The notes beneath the pieces are model-generated. The model ran no database searches. It saw only the letters and a program-made list of their open reading frames with translations, and was not told the DNA's origin. Positions 17,359 through 26,295 of a DNA stretch of 64,000 nt are shown here, piece by piece. Location of the stretch: contig NZ_AKKC02000004.1 in the NCBI RefSeq assembly GCF_000282095.2, forward strand, positions 992,001 to 1,056,000, written 5' to 3'. Positions within the stretch are counted from its first letter, which is position 1. The number at the start of each line of letters is the position of its first letter. Position numbers and translations under genes: made by a program. This stretch comes from Rhizobium sp. CF080 (GTDB taxonomy: Bacteria; Pseudomonadota; Alphaproteobacteria; Rhizobiales; Rhizobiaceae).

Positions 17359-18894
17359 ATGCACACAAGACGTGAATTTCTGATGAGCACTGCCGCCGCT
17401 GGCGCTTTGCTGGCGATGCCGCAGGCGACGAATGCAGCAGGGGACAGATCGCTCAATGTCGCCATCGGCGACGAACCGACGACTATTGACCAGAGCATCG
17501 CCTGGACGGGGGTGGATTACACCACCGCCGAAAACTATGCGGAATATCTGATTCAGCGGAGCCCGGCGGGTGAGCTTGTGCCGGGGCTGGCGGAACGCTG
17601 GACGCTATCCAGCGACGGCAAAACACTGGATCTGTTCCTCCGCAGGGGAGTGAAATTTCACAGTGGCGACGATTTCACTGCCCAGGACGTGATTTTCAGC
17701 TTCGAGCGCGGCCGTGCGAAAAGCAGTACCGTCAAGTCGCGCCTGAGTTCGGTGGCCAAGATCGGCGCGGTCGACACCCACCAGGTCCGCGTCGAATTCA
17801 GCAAACCGGACGTGACCTTCGTTCCCAACCGCTGTGCGGCCATGATCTCGTCCAAGAGCTACTTCGAACGCGTCGGCGAGGCGGAATTCGGCAAGAAGCC
17901 GTCGGGCACAGGTCCGTTCAGGTTCACGGAATACAAGCCGGGCGAATATCTCGATGTCGAGCGCTTCGACGGATACTGGGGCGGCCCCGTCCAGGTCGAA
18001 AAGGCACGCTTCTCGTTCGTTGCGGAAGAGACGACCCGTGTCGCCAAGATGCAGGCGGGCGAGGCGGATCTGATAACCTCCTGCCCGTATTTTGCGGTGA
18101 AGGGGTTTGAGGGAAACTCCAGTTACAATGTCGTCAAGTTGTCACTCTATCACCCAACGATGTCGATCGTCTTTGGCACCCAGAACCCCAAGGTTCCGTG
18201 GGCGGACAAGCGCGTCCGGCGGGCCATGGCGCATGCGATCGATTGCGACGCGATCATCAAGGGTGTGCTCTTCGGCATTCCCGACCGGCTGGCATTCCTC
18301 GCACCCTACGAGGTGGGCTACGACGCCGATCTGAAGCCGTTCGCCTATGATCCTGCAACGGCAAAGAAGCTGCTTGCGGAGGCGGGTTACGCAGACGGCT
18401 TCCCGATGAAACTGAGCTATGCAGTCACCGGCCGCGTCCAGATGAACAACCAGGTCGCAGAAGCGATCGCCTCCTATTTCGAGGCCGTCGGCATCAAGAC
18501 GCAGCTAGCAGGCGAGGAATGGGGCGCCTACCGCAATGCCTACAACGCGGGTAAGGAGCCAGGTGCGCAATATGTCGGCCTCTTCACGCACGGACGCGCT
18601 GGCGCGGTCGATCCCACCTACAACTTCTCGCTGTTCTTCCAGACGGGCGGGCCGATCAGCATCTACAGCAACCCCAAGCTGGATGAGCTCAACGCGAGAG
18701 CCAAGGCCACGGCGGATAATGCCGAACGGGCCGAGCTCGTCAAACAGCTCGTTCGCATGGTGCAGGATGAGGTTCCGAGCTTCCCCGTCTACAACAACGT
18801 GGCGGTCTACATCACCAGCAAGCGGATCAAGTTCACGCCCACCAAGAATTTCAATTTCGACCTCGTTCAATTGAAAGACGTCACCTTCGTATAG
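17359..18894 (+). CDS. ABC transporter substrate-binding protein, peptide/nickel type (SBP_bac_5)
   Basis: The protein has 511 residues. A twin-arginine signal is visible (TRREFLM with arginines at 4-5, then a hydrophobic run to about residue 26). The mature protein has SBP_bac_5 features: LNVAIGDEPTTIDQ, LAERWTLSSDGKTLDLFLRR, GTGPFRF and KRVRRAMAHAID. ATG 17359 follows GGGAGGAG. It would bind an oligopeptide or another amphipathic organic molecule in the periplasm. A Tat signal suggests export of a folded protein. Four transporter genes follow in order. The ligand need not be a peptide, since this family also binds opines, sugars and aromatic conjugates. Confidence 0.9.
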   Translation: MHTRREFLMSTAAAGALLAMPQATNAAGDRSLNVAIGDEPTTIDQSIAWTGVDYTTAENYAEYLIQRSPAGELVPGLAERWTLSSDGKTLDLFLRRGVKFHSGDDFTAQDVIFSFERGRAKSSTVKSRLSSVAKIGAVDTHQVRVEFSKPDVTFVPNRCAAMISSKSYFERVGEAEFGKKPSGTGPFRFTEYKPGEYLDVERFDGYWGGPVQVEKARFSFVAEETTRVAKMQAGEADLITSCPYFAVKGFEGNSSYNVVKLSLYHPTMSIVFGTQNPKVPWADKRVRRAMAHAIDCDAIIKGVLFGIPDRLAFLAPYEVGYDADLKPFAYDPATAKKLLAEAGYADGFPMKLSYAVTGRVQMNNQVAEAIASYFEAVGIKTQLAGEEWGAYRNAYNAGKEPGAQYVGLFTHGRAGAVDPTYNFSLFFQTGGPISIYSNPKLDELNARAKATADNAERAELVKQLVRMVQDEVPSFPVYNNVAVYITSKRIKFTPTKNFNFDLVQLKDVTFV

Positions 18895-18906
18895 CGACGA
18901 AACCTC

Positions 18907-18946
18907 ACGTGCTGCGGCCAATCGGCAAGAGAAGGACGCAGCACGT
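18907..18946 (+). promoter_or_regulatory. Intercistronic hairpin after binding-protein gene
   Basis: Perfect ten-base arms ACGTGCTGCG (18907-18916) and CGCAGCACGT (18937-18946) enclose a 20-base loop between the binding-protein gene and the first permease gene. Such hairpins commonly protect the upstream mRNA or partially terminate, giving more binding protein than permease. That role is inferred here. Confidence 0.6.
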
Positions 18947-18960
18947 CCATGGGATAGACC

Positions 18961-19875
18961 ATGCTTACCTTCACGTTGAAACGTCTGGCGATCGGTTTGC
19001 TTTGCCTTGTCGGCGTAAGCCTGATCATCTTCGTAGCGATGCGCGTCTCGGGCGACCCGACGCTGCTTCTCCTGCCGGATGACGCGCTGCCCGAGGACCG
19101 CCATGCGATGCGGGTGCAGCTCGGACTCGATCTGCCTGTCCCGGTGCAGTTCGGCGTCTTTCTCGAGAATGCCTTTCTGGGCGATTTCGGCAATTCCATC
19201 CGCTGGAAGATGCCGGCGATGTCGCTAGTGCTGTCCCGGCTTCCGGCGACGTTGCAGCTTGCAGCCCTGGCGTTCCTGATTGCTGCGGTCTTCGGCCTGC
19301 TGAGCGGCGTCGCCGCCGCGAGACTGCGTGGAACCGTCTACGATTCCCTGATCCGGTTCGTGATGACGCTGGGGCTGGCCCTGCCGGTTTTCTGGATCGG
19401 CCTGATGCTGATCATGACGGTTTCGGTCAATATGGGCCTTCTGCCGACGTCCGGCCGCGGAACCTTCTGGCACATGCTGCTTCCGGCCGTGACAATGGCA
19501 CTCAATCCGGCGGCGGCGCTCAGCCGGCTGACGCGCTCGTCCATGCTCAACGTTCTCGGCACCGACTACATCAAACTCGCCCGGGTCAAGGGCAACTCGG
19601 ATTCCAGGGTCGTCTGGAAACACGGGTTGCGCAATGCCTCGATCCCGGTCGTGACGCTCGCGGGAATCCAGCTCGCCAACATGATCGGCAACACAGTCGT
19701 GGTCGAGACCATCTTTGCATGGCCGGGGACCGGGAAGCTCATCATCGACGCCATTCTCGCGCGCGACTTTCCTGTCGTGCAGGCAGCGATCTGTCTGATC
19801 GCGGCCATCTACATTGGCCTCAATCTGCTGGTCGACCTCTTGTACGGCGTGCTCGATCCGCAGATCCGTTACTGA
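18961..19875 (+). CDS. ABC transporter permease, DppB-type
   Basis: The 304-residue inner-membrane protein has the BPD_transp_1 fold. The N terminus MLTFTLKRLAIGLL is typical of DppB/OppB, and the ATPase-docking EAA loop is visible as LSRLTRSSMLNVLGTDYIKL followed by ARVKG. Six hydrophobic segments fit the family. It lies after the binding-protein gene and its hairpin and 33 bases before the second permease gene. Together with the next three genes it makes a complete importer. Confidence 0.92.
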   Translation: MLTFTLKRLAIGLLCLVGVSLIIFVAMRVSGDPTLLLLPDDALPEDRHAMRVQLGLDLPVPVQFGVFLENAFLGDFGNSIRWKMPAMSLVLSRLPATLQLAALAFLIAAVFGLLSGVAAARLRGTVYDSLIRFVMTLGLALPVFWIGLMLIMTVSVNMGLLPTSGRGTFWHMLLPAVTMALNPAAALSRLTRSSMLNVLGTDYIKLARVKGNSDSRVVWKHGLRNASIPVVTLAGIQLANMIGNTVVVETIFAWPGTGKLIIDAILARDFPVVQAAICLIAAIYIGLNLLVDLLYGVLDPQIRY

Positions 19876-19908
19876 ACCTGAACCGGTTGCAATGCTTGAG
19901 GATGCCGC

Positions 19909-20781
19909 ATGAATACTGTGACGAACGGCTTAGCCTGGGCGAGATTGGGGAGCGGCTGGCGCCGTCTGCCGATCTTTCCCGTCATCCTGTTGGCGCCCAT
20001 GGTCATCTTCGGGATTCTCGGCACACATATCGCACCTTACGATCCTGGGGCGACCAATCCGGTGAATGCCTTGAAGCCGCCGTCATGGCTGATCGGGGAA
20101 GGTTTCTCCCATCTTTTCGGAACCGACTATCTGGGCAGGGACGTTTTCAGCCGGGTCATTGCCGGCGCACGCGCTTCGCTGACCGTATCGGTCGTGGGCG
20201 TCGGCATCGCCGGATGCGTCGGCATCTGCGCCGGTCTGGTTTCCGGTTATTTCGGCGGCTGGGCGGAAACGATCCTGATGCGCCTCGTCGACATCCAGAT
20301 GTCGATGCCGCCCATTCTGCTGGCCCTCCTGCTGTCGGCCTCCCTTGGAACCGGCCTCTGGATGGTCATTTTCGTCGTCGCCGTGGTGTTTTGGACGAAT
20401 TATGCGCGCGTGCTGCGCGGGGAGGTCCTGTCCGTCAGGCAACGGGATTATGTGGTGATGGCGCGTGTGCTCGGGTGTCGGTCGCATACCATCCTGCGGC
20501 GGCACATCCTTCCCAACGTGATCGATTCCGCCCTAGTCGTCGCTTCGCTGCAGCTTGGGGCCGCGGTCATTCTCGAAGCCTCCTTGAGTTTCCTGGGCCT
20601 TGGTGTCCAGCCGCCGGCGATCGCCTGGGGCAAAATGATCGCGGAGGCCAAGCTCTATCTGGCAACCGCCTGGTGGCTGCCCTTCTTCCCGGGTCTCGCG
20701 CTGGTGATCACGGTTCTCGGCGCCAACATGCTCGGTGACTGGCTGCGCGACCGGCTCGATCCCAAGCTGCGCAATTCATGA
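19909..20781 (+). CDS. ABC transporter permease, DppC-type
   Basis: The 290-residue inner-membrane protein is the second subunit of the peptide-type importer. The OppC_N-like start is followed by APYDPGATNP and FGTDYLGRDVFSRVI, both characteristic of DppC. The EAA loop is RGEVLSVRQRDYVVMARVLG. The stop overlaps the next start by ATGA, so the permease and first ATPase are translationally coupled. Confidence 0.92.
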   Translation: MNTVTNGLAWARLGSGWRRLPIFPVILLAPMVIFGILGTHIAPYDPGATNPVNALKPPSWLIGEGFSHLFGTDYLGRDVFSRVIAGARASLTVSVVGVGIAGCVGICAGLVSGYFGGWAETILMRLVDIQMSMPPILLALLLSASLGTGLWMVIFVVAVVFWTNYARVLRGEVLSVRQRDYVVMARVLGCRSHTILRRHILPNVIDSALVVASLQLGAAVILEASLSFLGLGVQPPAIAWGKMIAEAKLYLATAWWLPFFPGLALVITVLGANMLGDWLRDRLDPKLRNS

Positions 20782-21785
20782 GGATCGTTTCGATGCAGTA
20801 TGATCCGGTACTCTCCGTTCGCAACCTCGAAACGCACTGCTTCACACCGAAGGGCGTTCTGAAGGCGGTCGACGGGGTAAGCTTCGATCTTCATTCCGGA
20901 CAATCTATGGGACTGGTCGGCGAATCCGGCTCCGGCAAGAGCATGGTCTGCAATTCGATCATTCGCCTTCTTCCCCGCCACGGGGTGCGCACTGTCGGCG
21001 GGCAGGTGATCTTTTCCGGTCGGGATATCCTCGGCATTTCCGAAAGCGAAATGCGCCGGGTGCGTGGCCGAGAAATCGGCATGATCCTTCAAGACCCGCT
21101 GATGTCGCTCAACCCGGTCTTCACAGTGGGAAACCAGGTCGGCGAAATGTACCGGTTGCATCCGCAGGCCGAAGACGGGCGCCCCATTCACCAGCGTGTC
21201 CTCGACGTGCTGAGAAAGGTTGCGATCCCGTCTCCCGAGCAGCGCGCGCGCCAATACCCGTTTCAGTTCAGCGGCGGCATGCGCCAGCGTACGGTCGCTG
21301 CGATCGCTCTTGCGGGCAGGCCGAAAGTGCTGATTGCCGACGAGCCGACGACGTCTCTCGATGTCACGATACAGGACCAGTTTCTCTGTCTCCTGAAGGA
21401 GCTGCAGGAGCAGGAAGGCATGTGCCTTATCCTGGTCACCCACGATCTGGGGATAGTGGCGGAAACCTGCGACAACGTCGCTGTCATGTATGCCGGACGT
21501 ATCGTCGAGGTAGGACCCGTGCGCGAGGTGCTGATGCGACCGGCGCATCCCTATACGGAGGCGCTGTTGCGCGCCATCCCGAAACCGGGCGGGCGGGGAA
21601 CGCGGCTTTACCAGATCGATGGCGAACCGCCGAACCTGCTCGACCCGCCACCAGGCTGCCCGTTCCAGCCGCGCTGCGCCCGTGCGATGCCGATATGCGC
21701 GCGGACCACGCCGCCGATGAAGGCCGACGAAAACGGGCGGGCAGCTGCCTGCTGGGCAAGCGACATCGAGGAGGTGCGTGCATGA
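20778..21785 (+). CDS. ABC transporter ATP-binding protein, DppD-type
   Basis: The 335-residue ATPase has Walker A GESGSGKS, signature FSGGMRQR, Walker B VLIADEPTTSLD and the H-loop VTHDLG. The C-terminal oligopeptide-transporter extension with four cysteines (PPGCPFQPRCARAMPICARTTP, ending with a further Cys) is the region that in DppD/OppD can carry an Fe-S centre. A second possible start is ATG 20793. Overlapping ATGA junctions on both sides embed it in the operon. Confidence 0.92.
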   Translation: MRIVSMQYDPVLSVRNLETHCFTPKGVLKAVDGVSFDLHSGQSMGLVGESGSGKSMVCNSIIRLLPRHGVRTVGGQVIFSGRDILGISESEMRRVRGREIGMILQDPLMSLNPVFTVGNQVGEMYRLHPQAEDGRPIHQRVLDVLRKVAIPSPEQRARQYPFQFSGGMRQRTVAAIALAGRPKVLIADEPTTSLDVTIQDQFLCLLKELQEQEGMCLILVTHDLGIVAETCDNVAVMYAGRIVEVGPVREVLMRPAHPYTEALLRAIPKPGGRGTRLYQIDGEPPNLLDPPPGCPFQPRCARAMPICARTTPPMKADENGRAAACWASDIEEVRA

Positions 21786-22777
21786 GCGAAACCGGTGATC
21801 TCATACCTCTTCTGGAACTGCGCGGCGTCACGAAATATTATCCGGTGAAGGTCGGTGGCTTTCTGAAGTCCCGCAGATGTTTGCTGAAGGCGGTGGACGG
21901 TGCCGACTGCAGTGTGCTGCCGGGTGAAAGCTTCGGCATCGCCGGCGAGTCGGGTAGCGGCAAGACGACGATGGGGCGACTGGTCCTTCGGCTCGAAAAA
22001 CCGACGGATGGCGAAGTCCTTTTCGCCGGGCAGGACATCGCCCAGCTTCCGTCCACCGAACTTGCCGAGTACCGAATGTCGGTTCAGGCCGTCTTTCAGG
22101 ATGCTTCCGGTTCGCTCAATCCCCGTATGCGGATCAAGGACATCGTGGCGGAACCGCTGCGGATCCATATGCGGATGAGCAAGGCCGAGATTTCGGAGCG
22201 CTGCCGGACGATCGTCGAACAGGTCGGCCTGCCGCAGCGGGTGCTTGAAGGTTTTCCTCATGAATTGAGCGGTGGCCAGAAACAGCGCGTGGCGATTGCG
22301 CGGGCGATGATCCGCAAGCCGAGGATGCTGTTGCTGGACGAGCCGGTTTCCGCATTGGACGTTTCCGTGCGGGCACAGGTCCTGAATCTGCTTTCCGACA
22401 TGCAAGAAAAGTTCGGTCTGACCTACATGATGATCTCTCATGATCTTGGCACGCTCGGGCATGTCAGCACCACGCTTGCCGTCATGTATCTGGGCCGGAT
22501 CGTCGAAGTCGGTCGAACCGAAGAGCTCTACGAGCGCCCCTTGCATCCCTATACGCAGGCCCTGTTTCAGGCGATGCCGGTGCCGGATCCGACGCGTGTC
22601 AAGCGCGCCCCGAGCATTCGTGGAGAGATCGGGTCTGCGTTGGAATTGCCGCAGGGATGCCGGTTTGCGCCTCGCTGCCCGCGCAGGATGCCCGTCTGCA
22701 CCGAACTGAACCCCACGCTTGTCGAAGCGGCGCCCAGACATCGCGTTGCCTGCCATCTGCACCACGATCCGTCCTGA
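21782..22777 (+). CDS. ABC transporter ATP-binding protein, DppF-type
   Basis: The 331-residue second ATPase of the importer has Walker A GESGSGKTT, signature LSGGQKQR, Walker B LLLDEPVSALD, H-loop ISHDLG, and a C-terminal cysteine-rich extension (CRFAPRCPRRMPVC). The longer open frame starting at 21422 lies inside the first ATPase gene and is rejected; ATG 21782 overlaps that gene's stop. It is followed 18 bases later by the third flavin reductase gene, so transporter and reductase are probably co-transcribed. Confidence 0.92.
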   Translation: MSETGDLIPLLELRGVTKYYPVKVGGFLKSRRCLLKAVDGADCSVLPGESFGIAGESGSGKTTMGRLVLRLEKPTDGEVLFAGQDIAQLPSTELAEYRMSVQAVFQDASGSLNPRMRIKDIVAEPLRIHMRMSKAEISERCRTIVEQVGLPQRVLEGFPHELSGGQKQRVAIARAMIRKPRMLLLDEPVSALDVSVRAQVLNLLSDMQEKFGLTYMMISHDLGTLGHVSTTLAVMYLGRIVEVGRTEELYERPLHPYTQALFQAMPVPDPTRVKRAPSIRGEIGSALELPQGCRFAPRCPRRMPVCTELNPTLVEAAPRHRVACHLHHDPS

Positions 22778-22795
22778 GCCCGGAAGGCAAATGTC

Positions 22796-24751
22796 ATGAT
22801 AGGGAACGAAATGAAGCTTCTGGAACAAGGCCGTATCGGCCAGCTCATCCTCAAGAACCGTGTCATCATGTCTGGCATGGGATGCGGCGCGCTGGTGAAC
22901 CTCGACGGCACGCTGTCACAGCGCGGCATCGATTATTATGTCGAGCGGGCCAAGGGTGGAGTGAGCATGGTCACCACCGGTTCGGTGCGCGTCACGCGCG
23001 ATTTCGAGCGACCTCCCGGGCCACTTTCGTCCGGCCTGATGCTCGACAACAAGCTCTATGGAAGATGGGTTCACGAGCTGTCGCAGAACCTCCACGACTA
23101 CGGCACGAAGCTGTGCGTCCAGTTGTCTGCCGGCCTCGGGCGCTGCCTTTCCAAGGGCGACATCAAGCTGGTGGAACCGATCGGCCCCTCGGCCAATCCG
23201 TGCCTGCAGGACCCCAAGCGCCTGACGCGGCCGCTGACGATTGCCGAGATCAACCAGTTGATCAATGCATTCGAATCCGCCGCAGAGATCTGCCGCAGCA
23301 CCGGCGCAGATGCGATCGAACTCAATTGCCATGCAGGTTATCTGGTGGATCAGTTCATGACGCCGCTCTGGAACAGGCGAGATGATCAGTACGGCGGCAA
23401 CCTTGAAAACAGGCTGCGTTTCCTCACCGAAATCGTCGCCCGGGTCAAACGCGCGGCTGGCCCGCGCATTCCGCTGATCGTCAAATACGCCTTGACGCAC
23501 TATCTCGACGGAGGGCGCCTTCCGGAAGAGGGCGTGGAGATTGCACGCATGCTGGAGGCAGCGGGCGTTGATGCCCTGACGATCGATGCGGGTGCGCGGG
23601 AAACCCAGTATTGGACGCTGCCTTCCGAATTCCTGCCGGAAGGCTGTAACGTCGATCTGGCGGAGATGGTGAAACAGGCGGTTTCGATACCCGTAATCGC
23701 GGTCGGAAAACTGGGCGATCCGCACTTGGCGGAAGAAACTCTCACCCGGAACCAAGCCGATTTCATCGCCCTTGGCCGCACCCTGATTGCCGACCCCCAT
23801 TGGGTCAGCAAAGTAAGGGAGGGGCGGACCAAGGATATCTGCCCCTGCGTCGATTGCTTCGAAGGCTGCCACAAACACATTCATGACGGCAAGCCGGTCG
23901 GTTGCGCGGTCAATCCTTCGGCGGGCAATGAGAGGGCCTTGCAGGTCGCGCCAGCGGAATTGCGCAAGCGGGTCTTCGTCATCGGCGCAGGACCAGGTGG
24001 GTTGGAGGCGGCAAGAGTAGCCTCGCTACGGGGACACGAAGTCCATCTCCTGGAAAAGGAGGCCGGAATAGGCGGCAATATCGACCCTGGTTCCTCGCCC
24101 CCGTTCAAGACCATCTATCGCCGGCTGACGGATTATCTGATGTTCCAGCTGACGAAGCAGGGGGTCACGATCGAATTCGGGCACGAAGCGCGGGCTGCGG
24201 ATCTGATTGCCCTCAATCCCGACGCCGTCATTCTTGCCACCGGCAGCGCACCGATAGTGCCTCCCATTGAGGGTGTGAATCTTCCCCACGTCGTGATCGC
24301 CAATGATGTTCTGACCGGTAAATCGCAAGCGAGCGGCCGGATTGCGATCATCGGCGGCGGCGTCGTGGGTTGCGAGACCGCTTTGCATCTCGCACGTTTG
24401 GGGCATGACGTGATGATCATCGAGAGGATGAAGGATCTGGCACCGGATATGTACTACATCAACCGGATGCATATGCTGAAGCTGCTCGCCGACGAGGAGG
24501 TGAAGGTCGAGCTCAATGCGGACGTACGGCGCATCGAAGCCCATGGGTTAACCTACGAGACGGCGGCTGATGGGTTGAACTTTGTGCCTGCCGACTCGGT
24601 CGTCATCGCTGCCGGGTTCCGCTCGCGCACGAAACTGGCCCAGGATCTGGATGGCCATCTGCCGGAAGTCTATTCGATCGGTGACAGCATCTCGCCGCGC
24701 AAGGTCATGGAGGCGATGAACGAAGGCTACAGGATCGCGCGGCTCATCTAA
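22796..24751 (+). CDS. NADH:flavin oxidoreductase with 4Fe-4S and FAD domains (third, divergent copy)
   Basis: The 651-residue FadH-type protein is more divergent than the other two. Cluster cysteines are C351, C354, C358 and C370 (CX2CX3CX11C), with an additional Cys two positions before the first (CPC). The barrel segment is NCHAGYLVDQF instead of HGHAGFL, so the active-site pair N/H differs from the H/H of the other copies. Two Rossmann blocks follow (VFVIGAGPGGLEAARVA; IAIIGGGVVGCETALHLA). ATG 22811 is an alternative start with a better ribosome site. Its place directly after the ABC ATPase gene suggests action on the imported compound. Confidence 0.88.
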   Translation: MIGNEMKLLEQGRIGQLILKNRVIMSGMGCGALVNLDGTLSQRGIDYYVERAKGGVSMVTTGSVRVTRDFERPPGPLSSGLMLDNKLYGRWVHELSQNLHDYGTKLCVQLSAGLGRCLSKGDIKLVEPIGPSANPCLQDPKRLTRPLTIAEINQLINAFESAAEICRSTGADAIELNCHAGYLVDQFMTPLWNRRDDQYGGNLENRLRFLTEIVARVKRAAGPRIPLIVKYALTHYLDGGRLPEEGVEIARMLEAAGVDALTIDAGARETQYWTLPSEFLPEGCNVDLAEMVKQAVSIPVIAVGKLGDPHLAEETLTRNQADFIALGRTLIADPHWVSKVREGRTKDICPCVDCFEGCHKHIHDGKPVGCAVNPSAGNERALQVAPAELRKRVFVIGAGPGGLEAARVASLRGHEVHLLEKEAGIGGNIDPGSSPPFKTIYRRLTDYLMFQLTKQGVTIEFGHEARAADLIALNPDAVILATGSAPIVPPIEGVNLPHVVIANDVLTGKSQASGRIAIIGGGVVGCETALHLARLGHDVMIIERMKDLAPDMYYINRMHMLKLLADEEVKVELNADVRRIEAHGLTYETAADGLNFVPADSVVIAAGFRSRTKLAQDLDGHLPEVYSIGDSISPRKVMEAMNEGYRIARLI

Positions 24752-24918
24752 ACCGGAAGACCCTGTAGCCTTCGTCTCATACCGAAACGGCACGACTGAT
24801 ATACCCCGGAGCCAACTGGAAACGGCACCGGTTATCCCGCACTGTGTCGAAGCGGTCGAGCCTGAGGAGGAATCGGCAAACCCGCCGGACGAGGTTCATC
24901 CAAAAGCTGCAACGAGTT

Positions 24919-24941
24919 ATCGCGCATTGCCAACGCGCGAT
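24919..24941. repeat. Inverted repeat upstream of the royal-jelly-family gene
   Basis: Seven-base perfect arms ATCGCGC (24919-24925) and GCGCGAT (24935-24941) surround a nine-base spacer in the 257-base gap 24752-25008. It could be an operator or hairpin. Nothing else is visible in this gap except a weak GntR-like half palindrome at 24796-24807 and the AAGGGAGG ribosome site of the next gene. Confidence 0.35.
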
Positions 24942-25008
24942 GTCTTGCGCGCGACTTGATCCTTGCCGCCACAAGGTCGTTACACCGTTTATCTCAAGGG
25001 AGGATCTG

Positions 25009-26160
25009 ATGAGGATTTCACGCCGATCGTTTATCGCTGCGGCCGGGGCCGCAACTGCTGTTGCGCCGCTTTCATTCAGGAAAGCGCTCGCTGTAGGGAT
25101 GGAGTTACCGCACACGATCGCGGCGGAGTCGCCCTGGTTCTGCAACCAGGTGGCGCTCACCAGCAAGGGCGAGATGTTTTTCGGCCTCCCCCGTTACCCC
25201 GACTACGATAAAACCCCTTGTCTCGCAAAGCGTGGATCCGATGGGAAGGCGGCGGCATTCCCCGGCAATGGCTGGAACGATTGGAAGCCAGGCGATGATG
25301 GTCGCGACAGTTTCGTCTATGTGAACTCCATCCATATCTTCAAGGACGATACGGTCTGGGCCGTAGATCAAGGCGCACTTCGTGCGGACTCCTATCCACC
25401 TGAGCTTTCGGAGCCCAAGCCCGGGGCTCAGAAGCTTGTGCAATTGGACCCGAATTCCGGTAGGGTACTGAAGGTCTTGCGTTTCGACGACAGTATTCTG
25501 CCCAAGGGCGCAAAGATGAACGATCTGCGGATCTTCGGTAACCATGTCTATGTCACCGATTCCGGAATTGGCGCGCTGATTTATCATAACCTGTCGACCG
25601 GTCAGACATTGCGGCGGATGTCGGGCCTTCCGCAGATGCAGGCAAAGGTGGAACCCAACCTTCAGCAGGGCAATCACCAGACACCAAAGATCGACATGAT
25701 CGAGATCAGCGACGACGGTGAATGGATTTACGCTGCGGCTCCGACCGGTCCCTTCATCAAGATCAAGGCCGCAGCCGTGCGCGATGCGTCCATATCGGAC
25801 ACAGATCTTGCCAAACAGGTCGAGGAATATGCTCCGATTGCCCGCAGCGGCGGATGCGCGCTCGATACCAAAGGAAATCTGTACCTGTCCGAACTCGACA
25901 ACAAACGGGTGACGATCCTTTCTCCGACTGGCCAGACAGCTGTGCTGACGTCCGACGAGGAATTCATCAGCCCGGACGGCTCGTTCATCAGCATCGACCG
26001 CAAGCTTTACATTCCGATCACCCAATCCCGGCGGACCAGGCTTTTTGGCAACAAGGAAGACATGGTGAAGCGTCCGTGGAAGGTCTATGTCGTCGATCTG
26101 CCGGAGGAGTTCGGGGGCATCAAGCTCGGTAATTCGCTGAACGGCGTCAGGGCAGGGTAA
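25009..26160 (+). CDS. Tat-exported major royal jelly/yellow-family beta-propeller protein
   Basis: The 383-residue protein has a twin-arginine signal (SRRSFIAAAG, arginines at 5-6; cleavage near KALA at 28). The mature part resembles the MRJP/yellow family (PF03022): ESPWFCNQVALTSKGEMFFG near the start, DLRIFGNHVYVTDSGIGALI in the middle, and a repeated blade pattern. ATG 25009 follows AAGGGAGG; upstream codons do not resemble a protein. Bacterial members are periplasmic and mostly of unknown function; proposed roles are ligand binding or lactonase/tautomerase-like activity. Its place after the transporter/reductase operon suggests periplasmic handling of the same compound. Confidence 0.8.
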   Translation: MRISRRSFIAAAGAATAVAPLSFRKALAVGMELPHTIAAESPWFCNQVALTSKGEMFFGLPRYPDYDKTPCLAKRGSDGKAAAFPGNGWNDWKPGDDGRDSFVYVNSIHIFKDDTVWAVDQGALRADSYPPELSEPKPGAQKLVQLDPNSGRVLKVLRFDDSILPKGAKMNDLRIFGNHVYVTDSGIGALIYHNLSTGQTLRRMSGLPQMQAKVEPNLQQGNHQTPKIDMIEISDDGEWIYAAAPTGPFIKIKAAAVRDASISDTDLAKQVEEYAPIARSGGCALDTKGNLYLSELDNKRVTILSPTGQTAVLTSDEEFISPDGSFISIDRKLYIPITQSRRTRLFGNKEDMVKRPWKVYVVDLPEEFGGIKLGNSLNGVRAG

Positions 26161-26181
26161 TCTGATCGATCTTCAGCGCGT

Positions 26182-26209
26182 GGATGCCCTGCGTGAACGC
26201 CGGGCATCC
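26182..26209 (+). terminator. Terminator hairpin after the royal-jelly-family gene
   Basis: Perfect eight-base arms GGATGCCC (26182-26189) and GGGCATCC (26202-26209) with a 12-base loop, followed by ATTTCTAT, lie 22 bases after the stop and before the 3' end of the oppositely oriented GntR gene. Confidence 0.6.
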
Positions 26210-26295
26210 ATTTCTATACGCGAGAGTGCTTCCAATCTCTCGTGTGCCCACCGGCCCAAACCCGTAAAAGCGAGGGGAATGTTCAGCAATATTGC

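Noticed and set aside
20778-22777. Classifying the ABC importer firmly as a dipeptide or nickel transporter
   Set aside because: The family motifs do not determine the ligand, and the neighbouring flavin reductases argue for a non-peptide substrate.
24796-24807. CTGATATACCCC as a third GntR operator
   Set aside because: Only the left and central part matches the palindrome; the right arm is broken, so it is mentioned only as a weak relative.
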